From Onchocerca volvulus (Eukaryota; Nematoda; Chromadorea; Rhabditida; Onchocercidae), in assembly GCA_000499405.2 (NCBI GenBank), contig HG738138.1, positions 3,274,368 through 3,338,367 of the forward strand: 64,000 nucleotides of DNA, read 5' to 3'. Every line of letters starts with the position of its first letter. Within the stretch, counting starts at the first letter, position 1. This document shows positions 51,985-64,000 of the stretch, one piece after another. Under the pieces are notes generated by a model, which saw only the letters and a list, made by a program, of their open reading frames with translations, did not search any database and had not been told where the DNA came from. The position numbers were made by a program, and so were the translations under genes.

Positions 51985-53363
51985 CAAAATGCCATCAATC
52001 AAAGCAACACTTCTACAGCGATCCTGAAGTAATATGCCAATATAGACGATCAAGTGATATAAAAGATAATAGTAGAGCGATATAAAAGGAAATGTGATAC
52101 AAAAGATAATTATCATGTGATATAAAAGATAATGTGATATAAAAGACTAATGTGATATAAAAGATAAGTATGTCATGTGGTATAAAAGAGAGTGTGTCAT
52201 GTGAGGAGTGAATATAGCTACTAGGGACAGAAGGAACAACTATATCTGGAGAGATGTGAGGAATATAAAAGATAATGAAATATAATTGTGGGTAGAAGTT
52301 ACAGTAATTTATTTTTGGTAAGTCGAGTCTCGGCCAAGAGTGTTTTTGCTTTTTATGATACGTTATCAGTGATTGGGAAGGGATACGGAGTGTGGTAGGG
52401 TTTGTGCCAGAAATGCTGGTAACAGCATCGGCAGTATTTATAAGAAAATATGTGTCAGCTGGACGAATCGATATACTCTTTAACGCCTGTTAGAACAAAA
52501 CTGTTGTGTTATACAGCATGCAATGCATGCAGCTGCAGGATAGGCTCATATTGCTACCAATTCACGCTTTCAAAACAAACATGATATATTGTGTGAGATG
52601 TAGGGAAGTGGTTAGTGAAAATGTATGTTAAGTTATCAGGTGACCTCAACAGAACTTTTGCCACAAATATTTGCTAAACTTCATGAAATGAGCCTTAAGT
52701 AAGGGCATTTTTAAAACGAACGGTAAAATTCTGATGAAAGGTTGCTCGAAGTATTGATAATACTGAGTCTAGTGCTGTTCAGAGAGTTGTTGTTGGTTGT
52801 GCTGTGTATGATTGTATAATTGATTTGAATTTATTGAAAACACGTAATACTTATAGGACACTTCAGTGGCGCAAAAACATGGATATTATTTCAAAATCTT
52901 TTGAAAAAAATCAGATTAGAATCGAATTATTCTGAAAGATACAATAATTGTGTGTCACCTGATTAAGTCTGAATATGAATTAAATAAATGAAGTTGTTTC
53001 TATTTCGCTGATAAACATAATTTCCATATGATTAGTATTATGCATTTGCTGATTCATGCTCGAACCAAATTAAAATTTTGGTCACTGCCAGATTTATTGG
53101 TTCACAGTTTCAAATGCTGCATTTTTCACAATTTTGAAGGAGATATTAACTGATTTTTTGGGAAAATGAAATTCTACACTTTCATTCGATTAGATACTTG
53201 CATAAGCAGTTTAAAAAAAAAAAAGAAAACCTTCCGTTTTTCTTTTCAACTCTATTTTATGAGCGAATTCATTGTATTTAAATTTGTCGCTCAGCTGTTA
53301 ATCTAAAGCTGACATTTCTAGCTGATTGAGTCCTTTGATTTCACAGTTTAGTTACTGACTTAA
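51985..53363. other. Intergenic with minisatellite and an unexplained higher-GC part
   Basis: 1.4 kb between the 5' end of ERGIC2 and the 3' end of the aminopeptidase gene. It begins with the minisatellite 52053-52208. The following part (about 52320-52660) is visibly richer in G and C than its surroundings and contains self-complementary ATGCAATGCATGCAGCTGCA near 52519, but no open frame and no recognised element. Confidence 0.5.
52053..52208. repeat. Degenerate minisatellite, GTGATATAAAAGATAA unit
   Basis: About seven imperfect copies of a 16-24 base unit (GTGATATAAAAGATAA and variants such as GCGATATAAAAGGAAA and GTGGTATAAAAGAGA) run head to tail; a partial copy recurs near 52264. The copies contain TATAAAAG, a perfect TATA-box string. 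Confidence 0.9.
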
Positions 53364-56300
53364 TCACGGCTGTTTAATAACTCTCAATAAAAAATGTTTG
53401 ATTCTTGGCGTAGCAACTTCATCGATCCACTGAAATTTGCGGCGTAAGTATTCGATATGTGACTTCATATAATGACCCCAGTCAGGTACTATATTGATCA
53501 GCCATTCCAATTCGTTCGATGAACGTACCGAATGTACAAGTATTTGAGCTACTTGAGTTGTTTGATCTGTTTCGATTGAAAATAACAGTTTGCGTTCCAT
53601 CAATGGCATGTTAGCGATCTCCCTCCAAAATAATGCTCGGAATTTCTTATTGTAAAGCAGTGTGAACTCATTCTGCAATAATTTCTTTATTACTTTGAAA
53701 ATAATTCCGGTTAGAATCATAAAAGAAATCGATAAAACAAGTTCAGCAGTTACAAATAGTTTAATGGAATGATATGTTTTAAAGTCTCTATTAAAACTCA
53801 ATTATTCGAAATCTTCTCCAACTTTTCTTAGAAAATGTTTAACGGATTGATTGTTCGCTGATAAAACTATTCTTACAGTGCATGTCGCCTTTTTCGAATC
53901 TTAAATGAAAAAAGGAATTTTGGAAGAAAATCCTATTGTTGACATGGAATGTCGTCTTAAATTAAGATGCTTAATTACATTTCGTCTGCAACAAAAGCGA
54001 CCATTCTAATTACCCAATAGAGAACTAAATTTAAAGCGAAAAAAGGAAGGAAGTATTCACATTTGATGAATGCACTATGTGATTATGTTGAGTGAACATT
54101 GAAACAGTCGTAAGACATAGGGCAGTAAAATAGTTGTAGTATTCATTTCAGTAGAGGAAACTCCTACGGACAAATCAAATATCATTCACTCACCTTTTAC
54201 ATTTACTAAAACGATGAAAACTAAGGTGAAATATTTTATGTATGCGTTTCTGATTTAACGACTTTTCAGTGAGAAAGCGTCGCTTTTTTTTCTTTTTTTG
54301 GACTCAACAATCCTTTTATATTTGTATACGAAACGATATAGCTTCGGACGCATCATTATGACTAATTGAATTGTGAGCAAATAAAACAAGTACTTCTTCA
54401 AAACTCTTTCATCAGTACTTCTTAGGTGCCACAGATAAATTAGATGTTTCAAATATTCTTTTTTCTTAAAGATGTTAGGGAAAAGTTCACATGGATTATG
54501 TCACATTCAAGGATCAGCGGATAAGATTTAGAAAGATACAAATGTCCGTAATGTCATTACTGGATACATTACTGAGAGTTTTGAGATATTATCACTCCAA
54601 ATTACAGTTTTTTACAATCTCATTTTGTCAAGTAACTCAAAAAATGTAATTTTCACTTATTTACCTGCAATATGGCAGTATATACCGCTGCATTTCGTGT
54701 TGCAATGATCTGATTAGCAACCTTCTTGAGAATGTGTTCATTGCGTACACATGTGGCCAGTTGGATTGTAGTTGTCCATTTACCATTAAATTGCTTCAAG
54801 CCACTTTCAACCAAATCGTATTCTTCTTTTGTACCTCTCGTGAACAAATGATGGCAAATAGCAATCATTTGCGAGTAGTGATCACCTTCTGCCAAGCCAC
54901 CTGATTTTAACCATTTCTCTACCTAAGCGAAAAATTTTGATCTCTGTTAAACGAATCTTGAGATTTTGCTAATATTGTAAAAATAATGAATTTATGAGAA
55001 AGATTAATTTTCCTGAAATCAAGTCTTGGAGGAAGGAATTCGAAATGAAAAAACATTTCCTATTGCAGAAAGTGAACCTTGTCTTCTGGATCGCAAGATG
55101 ACAAATTCATTGCACATCGAAGTTTGTAAAATTGAATAAGTCGATTTGCATCCAGCAACCATAGTGCGGCTAGCTCAGGTTTTGTTTTCGTGTCATCCAT
55201 TACTTTATCAAGCCATTCGATTACCTAAATATTTTCTTGTGACTGAAAAATAAAGGATTTAATCTGATCTTTGGAACACATTAGGAGTCAATTTTCACTT
55301 CTACTTTCCATAAGATGTCAACTCGTCATTTGATATATCAATTTTAGGTTTTGATAATCTCGATGTAATTTTTCTGTATCAGAAGCTGAAATATCATATT
55401 AACGATCTTGTCTAAACCTCTCTTAGAAATATTAGAAGCAAGCTGTTGATTGAACTTCCGCGAAACATGTCGTAAAAGCGATATAATGCATCCAAACCAA
55501 ATAATAAAAGCCCAACGTCATTTTCTTTAGTCAAGTAACTGAAACATTTCCTACAATTATCTATCCAAACACCGACGGAAATTTAAAAACATCCCAATCG
55601 AAAACCGATACGAATGTGTGACATAGCATTTACCTTAAAATGAACAGATAGATTTCGGGAACGTTCGACTGTTTAAGGTAGAATTCGGAATCGAGTATCA
55701 ATTGTATGCGGGAATATAATGGTATGGACAAATGATTTTCATGTAACTAAAACATTCCTCTTTCAGCACTTTGAAAAACTTTTAGATTTTAACAGAATCT
55801 TGGACAGTTGACTCCTACCAATCTTGCTAACATTTTCCAATTTTCAATATCATAGTTGACACGATATGGATATTTCCAATTAACATTTGCCAAAAGTGCT
55901 GCTGAAGTTTGTGCTTCTTTGTCCACAAACACCACAGTTTTGTTATGTAACCAAAATTCTCTTATTGGATTGCCTAGAAATTTAATCTATTTTCAATAAA
56001 AAATTTCGGCAAATGAACAGAAGTTGCGCTTGAAATGTATTAAATATTTATATACATTTTGCTTACCAAATAAATTCGTTTTGGAGCTTAGCTGATAAGT
56101 GAATGGTATTGACCAAAGTTGCTGTTCTTGAGATGACCAGCACTTTTCGTTTAGTTTCCGATGACGATATTCCTTTTTTCTTTCACCAATAGGGCGACCA
56201 TCACTGATCTGATTTTTTAAAAATTTTCCTGTCCAAAAAATCCTCACTTGCGCTAGTTATGAAAAGCATTCAACATGAAAAATGCAAATCTGTGAAAAAG

Positions 56301-59300
56301 ACTAACTTTTTGTTTGCGTTTAGCTTCTCGTTTCTTCGAATTGGTCCGCATAGTTTCTTCGGTGTTTGCAATTTCAGTTTGTTCCGATCTAACTATAAGA
56401 CTTTATGCAATAGCATCAGCTTCTAAAATCTCTGCTTACTTCGTGACTGTGCTACCTTATTATACAAAATTCCGAAAGCCAGTGAATAATTCTTGAGCCA
56501 ATGAAAAATTTACCCGTCCATTTCTTCCCTCTCGTTTTTTTAATGGATCCTTTGGAATTCTTTACATCATGACTAACATCTCGTAAATAAATGACATAAC
56601 GATTTTGGTCAGATGATCGTGGAATAAGTTGTATACTGCCGTATTTGTAGTTTCGACTTAAATGAGGTTTATTTCAAAAATATTCATAATTAATCCAATA
56701 ATTTCTTCGAAATATTTTCGAAGAAAAAAGCTCCAGCTTCTAGCAAAAAAAAAAAAAAAAAAAAAGTAAAAAAATAAAGAATAGAAGAAAATTTGAACAG
56801 CTCTTGTAATAATCGTGGAAAACGAAATCCGATCATTCTGTATATACTTCTGAACCATTATTGAACTCTTATACCTTTCTTATATTTAACAGGGAAAATA
56901 ATAATTTCACAAAGAATTAAAAAAATTAGACGATGAAGAGTCCAAAAAATACAGAGAAGGTAATTCTAAAATTCGTAAAGTTATTTGAAGATGCTCTCCA
57001 GACTAACTGAACATAGATATTTTTTATGTTTGCTTAATATTTACTCACCTTATCATCACTTCAGGCATTCCATCATTAAGAAGCCACGGTTCAATAACAT
57101 TTTCAAGCTTTTTATTTTCCAAACCATGATTAGTAAAAGCCGGCATTGCCTTCCACAACGCTGATCGTCCAATACTTTTATAGGCATTTGTTTCCAAAAA
57201 TCTGAATATCAAAGAAAGATTTCACGGGGTTTTTTACACAACCAGATAAACAATACTATATTATGGTTTAAAACATCCAAAACAAAATCCTGAAACACGC
57301 GCAGTTTTCCAAAACACACGCACGTTTACCTCTTGACACCTTCACGGAAGTTATTTTCACCGACCAGATCGCAGATCATCTTAACGATAACAGCTCCTTT
57401 CGTATATAAATGAAATGGATTGAAAGCTTTTTCAACCTCCGCTTCCGTTGTGAAATGTTTTACTAGCGGCACCTTCTCACTTGACGTCTGCAACAATCCA
57501 ATTAAGCAGCTGAACACAGTAGAACGGAAGAAAATTGAATATATTCTGAAAAAAAGAGATGGAACTGGAAATTTAGAAATTTCAATAACCTGTCTTGACA
57601 GTAATTGAGAAAGACGAAGGAAGTATTCATTAATGGCCAGAGCTGGACGATGTTTTTTCAAAAAATCATTTACGTAATACGATGCAAATCCTTCACTTAT
57701 CCATAGCTCAGACCAATCATTAATAGTAACCAAATTTCCAAACCTGGCGATGTTGACAAATCGAAATTATTTTGCTTACTTCTTAAAACATTTAAAAAAT
57801 GCATCAATATGAACTTTTAAACGTTTACCATTGATGGACAAGTTCATGTGTAATGATTTTTTCAATATTATATTGTTCAGCCAATAAATCCACTGTCATA
57901 TTTGCATTACCTCAATAAAAATTATTAAATACCGTTAATCGAAAATGAAATTTATCTTGAATTTGAAGTGAAATATATGCTTGAGTACAATGTTGAGGAC
58001 AGTTTCATGTCCATACATCATACATACAATTTCTTGAAAATTTACTTTCGAGCAATGAATCTAATAAAAACATTTCCTTCTGGAATACAATTAGTCCCCA
58101 GTTTTCCATACTGCCACTTGGAAATGAATGAGCAGCTACAAAATCGATTTTTGAAAGAGGATATGGTATCTGAAACATGCCAAAAATTTTCACACAGATT
58201 AGACTTTTAAATCAGTTAAAAAATATGATAATGAGTGGAAATTATGGACTTTTTGAAGCAATCAAATATTCCAATCCTTTAATTTAATTCAGTTCTGTCG
58301 AACTTGATTTATTTCCCTTCGCTACTTTTATTTTCAAAATGTTCTCTTGTCTATCTATCAAAATGATTTAAATAATCGAATAACTTTAACAACATGAAAA
58401 GTTCTGTGCCTCAAATTGCATTACATATGGATTGAAACTTACAACAAACTCTTTTGCAAGTTGATCGAACATATAAGGAGAAAAGTTTGCAGCAAATTTG
58501 GCACAGACGAGATCTTCTGGAAATGTCCATATAGTGAGTGATACACCATATCCAGTGCTTCTCTCCAAACTGTTGTACGGACCTTAAATATTTATACGTA
58601 CTTCACTGTGTATATGTTGAGTGATTTTTAATTTGAGTAATTCGTCATAATTTTGGTTTTTTGCATATAAATTTAATTTAATTTTTTGGAACAGTTGAAT
58701 CATAATTTAAGTGAAGAATTGATGCTGTCTAATAACAAACTGGAAGTAAGCAGTTTAAAAGGAACCAAAAGCAAATGCGAGTAAGAACGCTGGAATTGGT
58801 GGCGTTTCTCGGAATTTGGTACGAACAAAAGAGTGTCGTTGCTTCTGAGGGTTGAGATGAAGTGGTGCTGCATTTGTTAAAACGGTGATCGAACTTGAAT
58901 GTAGTATGGTGATGTTATATGTGGTCTTAAAATAATGCTATTTTTAGAAGATGTCCGCAGTTTATAACGAATATTTTGATCCCTAATGTTGTACTTTCAA
59001 TATAAAGCCTTAAGTGTTAAAATCAAAAAACGGAATTCTGGAAACCTTCCAATGTCTATATTTTGTTATGAAATACACATCATTGATATTTTACCAAGCA
59101 TTTATGAAAGAATTATTTTTTATCACGTTCATAAAATTATATTAATTTTTTTACCAACAGAACACTTGAACTGTAAACATTTCTGAATATTTTGAAAAAA
59201 TTATTGCCGTTAAATCCTAATTATTTAAGCAAAACACCTTCCAGTTCGGTTCATCCCAACATGGAAAAAAAGTTCGGGCTAATGATGGCTGAAATTTTGT

Positions 59301-62175
59301 GATAAAACTGATTATTGGTAAGTGCTGATTCCTTGTTGATAGATTATCATCCTGAAATATTGAATGCCGTATCCACAAACTTACACAGCTTTATTTAATA
59401 TTTGAAACAATGAAAAAATAATTGGATTTTTATTAAGCGATGCCAAGAGGAAACGTAACAGAAGAATACATTATTATCATTACAGAAGAATACATTATTA
59501 TCATCTATCATCTTGTATTTTGATGAATATCCTACATATACCACGATATCACGTTATTCCAAGGATGAAAAAGAAATCTTAATGTACAAATGTTAGAATT
59601 ATACAAATACTCCTTACATTTCCTTTACCGCGAAAACACTGCACTCCTCCATTGCTGTTTTCGCAAATCTTCGTAACAAACTGAATTTCGAGTGCATACC
59701 TGTAATGTTCTGGCAGTGCATTTATTTGAATCAATCTATATAAATAAAAATGTAAATGTTCGTTGTTATTTGCCACAAAGCGTTTCAATTTCTTCATCGA
59801 CTGATTTGAAATTTTGCAACAACGTTGCATTCGAATAGGAGCGTGTTTTTGCATAAATAAGACGCGTGTTTAAGAACTTTCGGATCAGTTGGATCCAACC
59901 AATTCATAACAAATCATATCATCTTGTCATGGCACTTAATCTTTTTTTTCTAATATCACAGTTTTCTTCTCCGTCCCACAAATACTGTACCCTTGCATGT
60001 TCTTAATATCATTAAAAAAACCGAACCATCCATGTTTCAAAGGTTGTTTGAGTAGAAGTTGAATTATCCTGGCATGCTGATCCCGTTTGAGTGTCTCTAT
60101 GTCAACATTTTTTCCTGAAAAGTTATGATAAATTACAGCAAATCAAATGAAAGACTGCAGCAAATAGTCGCATCCACGAAGTGTGCGAGTATTTTGTTTT
60201 CGGAATATGCAATTTATAAATTTTCTTCCGTCAAGATTAGAGCAAAGAATAAGTAAACCTCGATGATGTAGACGCATTTTGTCGATATGTATATTTGTCG
60301 CTGCATGGAAGACAATTTCATAGGGTGTTGTAGAATTACCATATGATTCGAGAAGTACCGATACATTACCAAAAATTTGTTCTTTTGCAGTCACCTTTGT
60401 AAAATCTAGCTAAATAGAAATGCATTAGTCTTTATAATATCATTAGCTGAAACTGCTCAGAAAAATCACTTCAAAATGCAATTCAGCTGAAAGTCTACCT
60501 AAGATTTAAGGGTAAGAGATTCAAAATTTCATATTATTAGATAGAAGCTGTAAATGTGGTGATTGAAAGACTTCGCAATACTTTCTTCAAGAAATGTTTT
60601 CATAAAATTATATGCTCCAATTAATTCAAAACCGTTACTGTCTATTTCATACCTATTCATGCTCATTCATTTCATATCGATTCATGTAACGGAAAATTTA
60701 AAATCAGAACCGATCTAGTATGTGAGAAAGTGAGTTGCCAATAAGCTTTAACAAAACAGTAAAATGGGATACCTGCAGATCATAATGTTCAGGACGAAGT
60801 GTTCTGGGCAATCTTGACAAAGGTATTTTTCGATGTTTTTGGTTTGTGACAGAACTCATAGAGAAATGAAATGATCTTGGAGGGATAGAATTTGATGACG
60901 GTGGATATATACTCAACAACGTAATATTTTTCACTTTTGTTTCTTCTCCAATGTCCTAAGATATATTTGTTATTCAAAAATTCAGATTAGCTGGTATATA
61001 TCACTACGAAAAATGTTCTCCGCAACTTTTATTTGATATCTTTAAAAAAAAAAAAAAAAAAAAATATTTAATTGCTTTGAAAGTTAACTCATATTTAGAT
61101 TTAAATTTATAATGAATGTCAGTTTCGCCAAAAAACCTTACAAGCAGGTGAAATTGCGGGTGAAAAATCTAAAGCCTTTTTGAAATTTTGCTTTGACAAA
61201 AAACACACTGTACTGAAAATCTTGCGGCAAATCTGACAATGAATAATTACAGATTAAAACAACAGCAGTACCAGAACAACTTTAGAAGTACTGATCAGTG
61301 GATTAATGCTCGAACTCGATATTGTTATTGTATTAATCAGCGAACTTGTTATCTTAAATATTATCAATTTCATAAATTCTATATAAGTGTCAGTAAAAAA
61401 AAAAAAGTGAATCTTACACATATCTAAATATTAATTACGAATTAATCCAAAGCAAAAAGTAATGGGTTTGAAGAGATATAGCAAAAAGTCTGGAGCTGCG
61501 GACATCGGAAAGCTTAGAAAAATAATTCAGATAGATTTGTAAAATGCTTACAAAAAAAGAAGCAACGTGATGAGACGAAAGGACGAAAAGGAACAGATGG
61601 ACTGTTCGTAAATTATCAGATTTTCAGAATTTCTTGCATGCAAAATGAAAAAAGTCTTAGTTACAAATAAACATCATAAATTTAGAAAAGATATGAATCG
61701 ATAAATGTGAGAAACCTACCAGTTGATCTGGACTCTTCTCCGATTTCGCAACCCAATGCCCCACTAAAAATGCCAAAAGCACTCCAAAAATAAATACCGT
61801 CAACACTAGAATAAACAGAATGCATTTTCCCAACCAATTCGAATGTTTTCGCTTTAAAACTGAACGCTGTGATGAAAAGGTGTCCACTGTACCTTAATTT
61901 CACTTTTCACTGATTTTCTTTAAAAAAACCAAAAACTGAACCACTATAAAATTTTTTGGATTAGCATGTATCACAGGAGTTTATTGATCGTATGGGAAGT
62001 CTACATCAAGAATTTCCCATAGCTAAATGCAGAATCACAACATACTATCTTAATGTTTGGGAGAATATTCTCGAAACAAACCTGGAGAGATGATAACTGA
62101 ACTAGCATCGTTAACATTCCATAATTCAACGTTGCCATTTGGCGAATTTTTCAGCGAAGTTCGGTCACTAATCAT
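53364..62175 (-). CDS. M1 aminopeptidase N family ectoenzyme
   Basis: Twenty-three exons: 62175-62082, 61886-61720, 60955-60773, 60409-60259, 60114-60027, 59699-59618, 59351-59238, 58925-58766, 58582-58443, 58169-58046, 57910-57829, 57743-57590, 57487-57330, 57201-57049, 56656-56514, 56392-56307, 56208-56067, 55973-55819, 55746-55634, 55538-55418, 55224-55078, 54922-54665, 53672-53364. All phases agree; 3324 bases, 1107 residues. It is a type II membrane protein: a cytosolic tail, then an anchor helix (about 53-75, CILFILVLTVFIFGVLLAFL), then a Ser/Pro-rich stalk. Catalytic marks: FPCWDEP (284-290), GSMENWG (412-418; normally GAMEN), HELVHQW with zinc ligands His456, His460 and Glu479 (WISEGFA), and transition-state Tyr541 (PFHLYTKGA). 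YPYRVNYD marks domain III, and an ERAP1-like C-domain follows. It should remove N-terminal residues from extracellular peptides. A basic insertion lies at about 643-717. An 18-base leader follows a possible trans-splice acceptor at 62194-62196. Confidence 0.93.
59458..59504. repeat. Perfect 23-bp tandem duplication
   Basis: ACAGAAGAATACATTATTAT continuing CAT occurs at 59458-59480 and again at 59482-59504, separated by one base. It lies in the aminopeptidase intron 59352-59617. Confidence 0.9.
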
Positions 62176-62196
62176 TGGTTAGCAAATTTGACACTA

Positions 62197-64000
62197 AAAT
62201 CTAGTTTTTTTATTGTTGAAAATTAAGGTGGTGAAAGCTGTGAATAGAATAAGATGAAAGTTTTTATAAAATCTTGAAGAACTTTTAATTCGACAAATTT
62301 GATTCTCGCAAGCAATATATATTGAAAGTAAAAGGGAAAAAATTCTTTCCAATAAATTTGTTTAAGGAACTATTTATGATTTCTAGAAATATGGGCGCTT
62401 GTCACATTCTTATTGTAACTGTAGCAGGAAAATCTGAGATTCAATAATAATTTATATCCGATGAGTAAGAGTTTTTTCGTATGCAACATCGGTAAAGTTG
62501 AAGAAATATAATTAGTTGTATATAGGACGAATGTTAAAGGGTCAAATAGTAGGCAGATAGTTTTAAAGAGAGAGGTGCCCCGAAGGATTTAAGAGAGAAG
62601 ATTTCGATGTGGATGACAGTTCAGTTCCAACTTAATTTCAAGGATGGTTGGTTTGACAGGCAACGGGAGCTGAAATTCGACAAAAGTCTAACAGCACGAG
62701 CGACAGTTCATCAGGAGCCACAGTTCACGTGAATCGCAGTTGCGTTGAACTAAAAGCAGCAACAATGGTGAAGTAAAAGGAGAACGAGATCGCAAGCATT
62801 CAAACGACTATCGATATCCTTTATTATTGTGTGATGTTCATTTAATTTCTACTATTGCATAAGTACGGTATTGTCTGTAATATCGTATGAGACCAATCAG
62901 CGAAATCGTAAAAGATCAATAAAGGCTTTTGTCAACACAGCGAAGGTCACAGCGTCAAAAAGAACCAATCCAACCAACCGAACTAAATAGTAGATCCTTT
63001 TTCAAGCATGCACTACTCAATCATGAGCCTTCACAATGCGCAATTTATTTCGTTCTTTTTCACGATTGTTTTATGCGGAAGTTTCTTTTTTTTTTTTTTT
63101 TTAAATGAAAAATAAAGTTATTCTTAAACTTATTCTTCATTAAAATCCTTTCAAATCATGATAGTATGGATAAAACGATCGCCATAATTATTACCCTCAT
63201 CCTTTTCCCGTTCTTTCTTTTTTCTCCCCTCACTTTCGTGGCTTTGTTAAACAAAAAATAATGAGCGTTGTTGCCCTAGTTCGTTAGCGTTTATTCTTCA
63301 CTTGAGCTGAACAGTAAAACACGCTTGAATAAGGAAGTTTAGAAAGTTTCACAATGCTTAAGATAGTAGGTCAAAGTGCATAATTGCGACCAAAGACAAT
63401 GGTATTGTCTGTAGCAACATTTTCAATCAGCATTTTTTTTTTTTTTAATTAAATGAACTTATGTATAAAGTCAGGTGCAGCATCTTTGAAACTACCATAA
63501 ACAAAAAGTTACTAATCGACACAAAAGAGCCTCTGTAATACTATAAATTTTGTAACGCTCCTCCAATAATCCTTTCACAATTTAGAAAATGAATTAGTAG
63601 ATAAAATATCGTTGGTAATGACAATTCAATGATAATTCCTAATTTTCAAGAAGCAATTAATGAATAACCAACTTCATTATGCTAACTGTTTAATCCATAC
63701 AGCCTGGCATTTTAAAATTTTGGAAAAAAAAATTCAACTAAATCCATCAACTACTAGTGTAATAGTGAAGCAGTTTTCCGAATAAATAGCACCGCTAAAT
63801 TTATCAAATGATGGAAGAACAAAATTGATTTGGAGCAAGCCTGTAACTCGAGCATTATATCATATTTTGATTTAATGAGAGTATAGTTAGCTGTTTCTTT
63901 GAAAATGAGATAATACTAAGCCTTAAGGTAAGTTATTCAGGTAAAGCATTTTGTCCGAAAAAGTTGATTAATTAGAAATCAAATCAATCAAAACATTTAA
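62197..64000. other. Right-end spacer with a possible LTR-like stretch
   Basis: No gene was recognised. From about 62565 to 62990 base composition is more balanced than in the flanks, with no open frame on either strand. It contains a TATCGTATGAGACC...GATCAATAAAGGCTTTTGTC arrangement, with AATAAA at 62920-62925, that recalls the R/U5 part of a retrotransposon LTR or the 3' end of a transcript. I could not find paired ends or a target-site duplication. The rest is AT-rich with poly-T runs. Confidence 0.3.

Noticed and set aside
61657..61887. A start of the aminopeptidase at 61887
   Set aside because: The codon there is GTG at an exon edge; an upstream exon 62175-62082 with ATG joins it in phase and supplies the cytosolic tail.

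Overview
The window looks like nuclear DNA of a nematode, most likely a filarial one (Onchocercidae). It is strongly AT-rich. Genes are split into many small exons by short introns that mostly end in TTTCAG or TTTTAG, and several first exons begin a few bases after a splice acceptor, as expected for spliced-leader trans-splicing. A short stretch near the left end encodes a piece of an alphaproteobacterial, Wolbachia-like prolyl-tRNA synthetase. That is the kind of endosymbiont fossil known from filarial chromosomes. All exon models here were built by hand from splice sites, reading phase and family motifs; no search was run.

Layout. 211-2315 (-): an unrecognised multi-exon gene, possibly decayed, probably running off the left edge, with the bacterial fragment lying in one of its gaps. 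8414-11055 (+): a small secreted Cys-rich (lustrin-like) protein. 12242-25534 (-): one long LIM-domain locus with a short one-LIM form and a long two-LIM form. 29266-32512 (-): an AMSH/STAMBP-type JAMM deubiquitinase, head to head with 33051-35762 (+), a TMPPE-like membrane metallophosphoesterase. 40842-42387 (+): a sigma-class-like glutathione S-transferase. 44050-45992 (-): a mitochondrial glutamate-type SLC25 carrier. 48359-51963 (-): ERGIC2 (Erv41-like). 53364-62175 (-): a 23-exon M1 aminopeptidase N family ectoenzyme. The rest is AT-rich spacer with simple repeats, small tandem duplications, one clear hairpin and one minisatellite.

The genes are ordinary housekeeping or surface functions: endosomal ubiquitin removal, ER-Golgi cycling, mitochondrial glutamate import, detoxification, ectopeptidase activity and actin/muscle scaffolding. 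They do not form a pathway cluster or an obvious operon.

Most unusual points: (1) the Wolbachia-like proS fragment; (2) about one in seven of the modelled introns ends in AAG or GAG instead of YAG, repeatedly forced by reading phase and conserved protein sequence; (3) the alternative 3' ends of the LIM locus; (4) an M1 aminopeptidase with GSMEN in place of GAMEN and a lysine/arginine-rich insertion. I found no evidence for an entirely new biological system.
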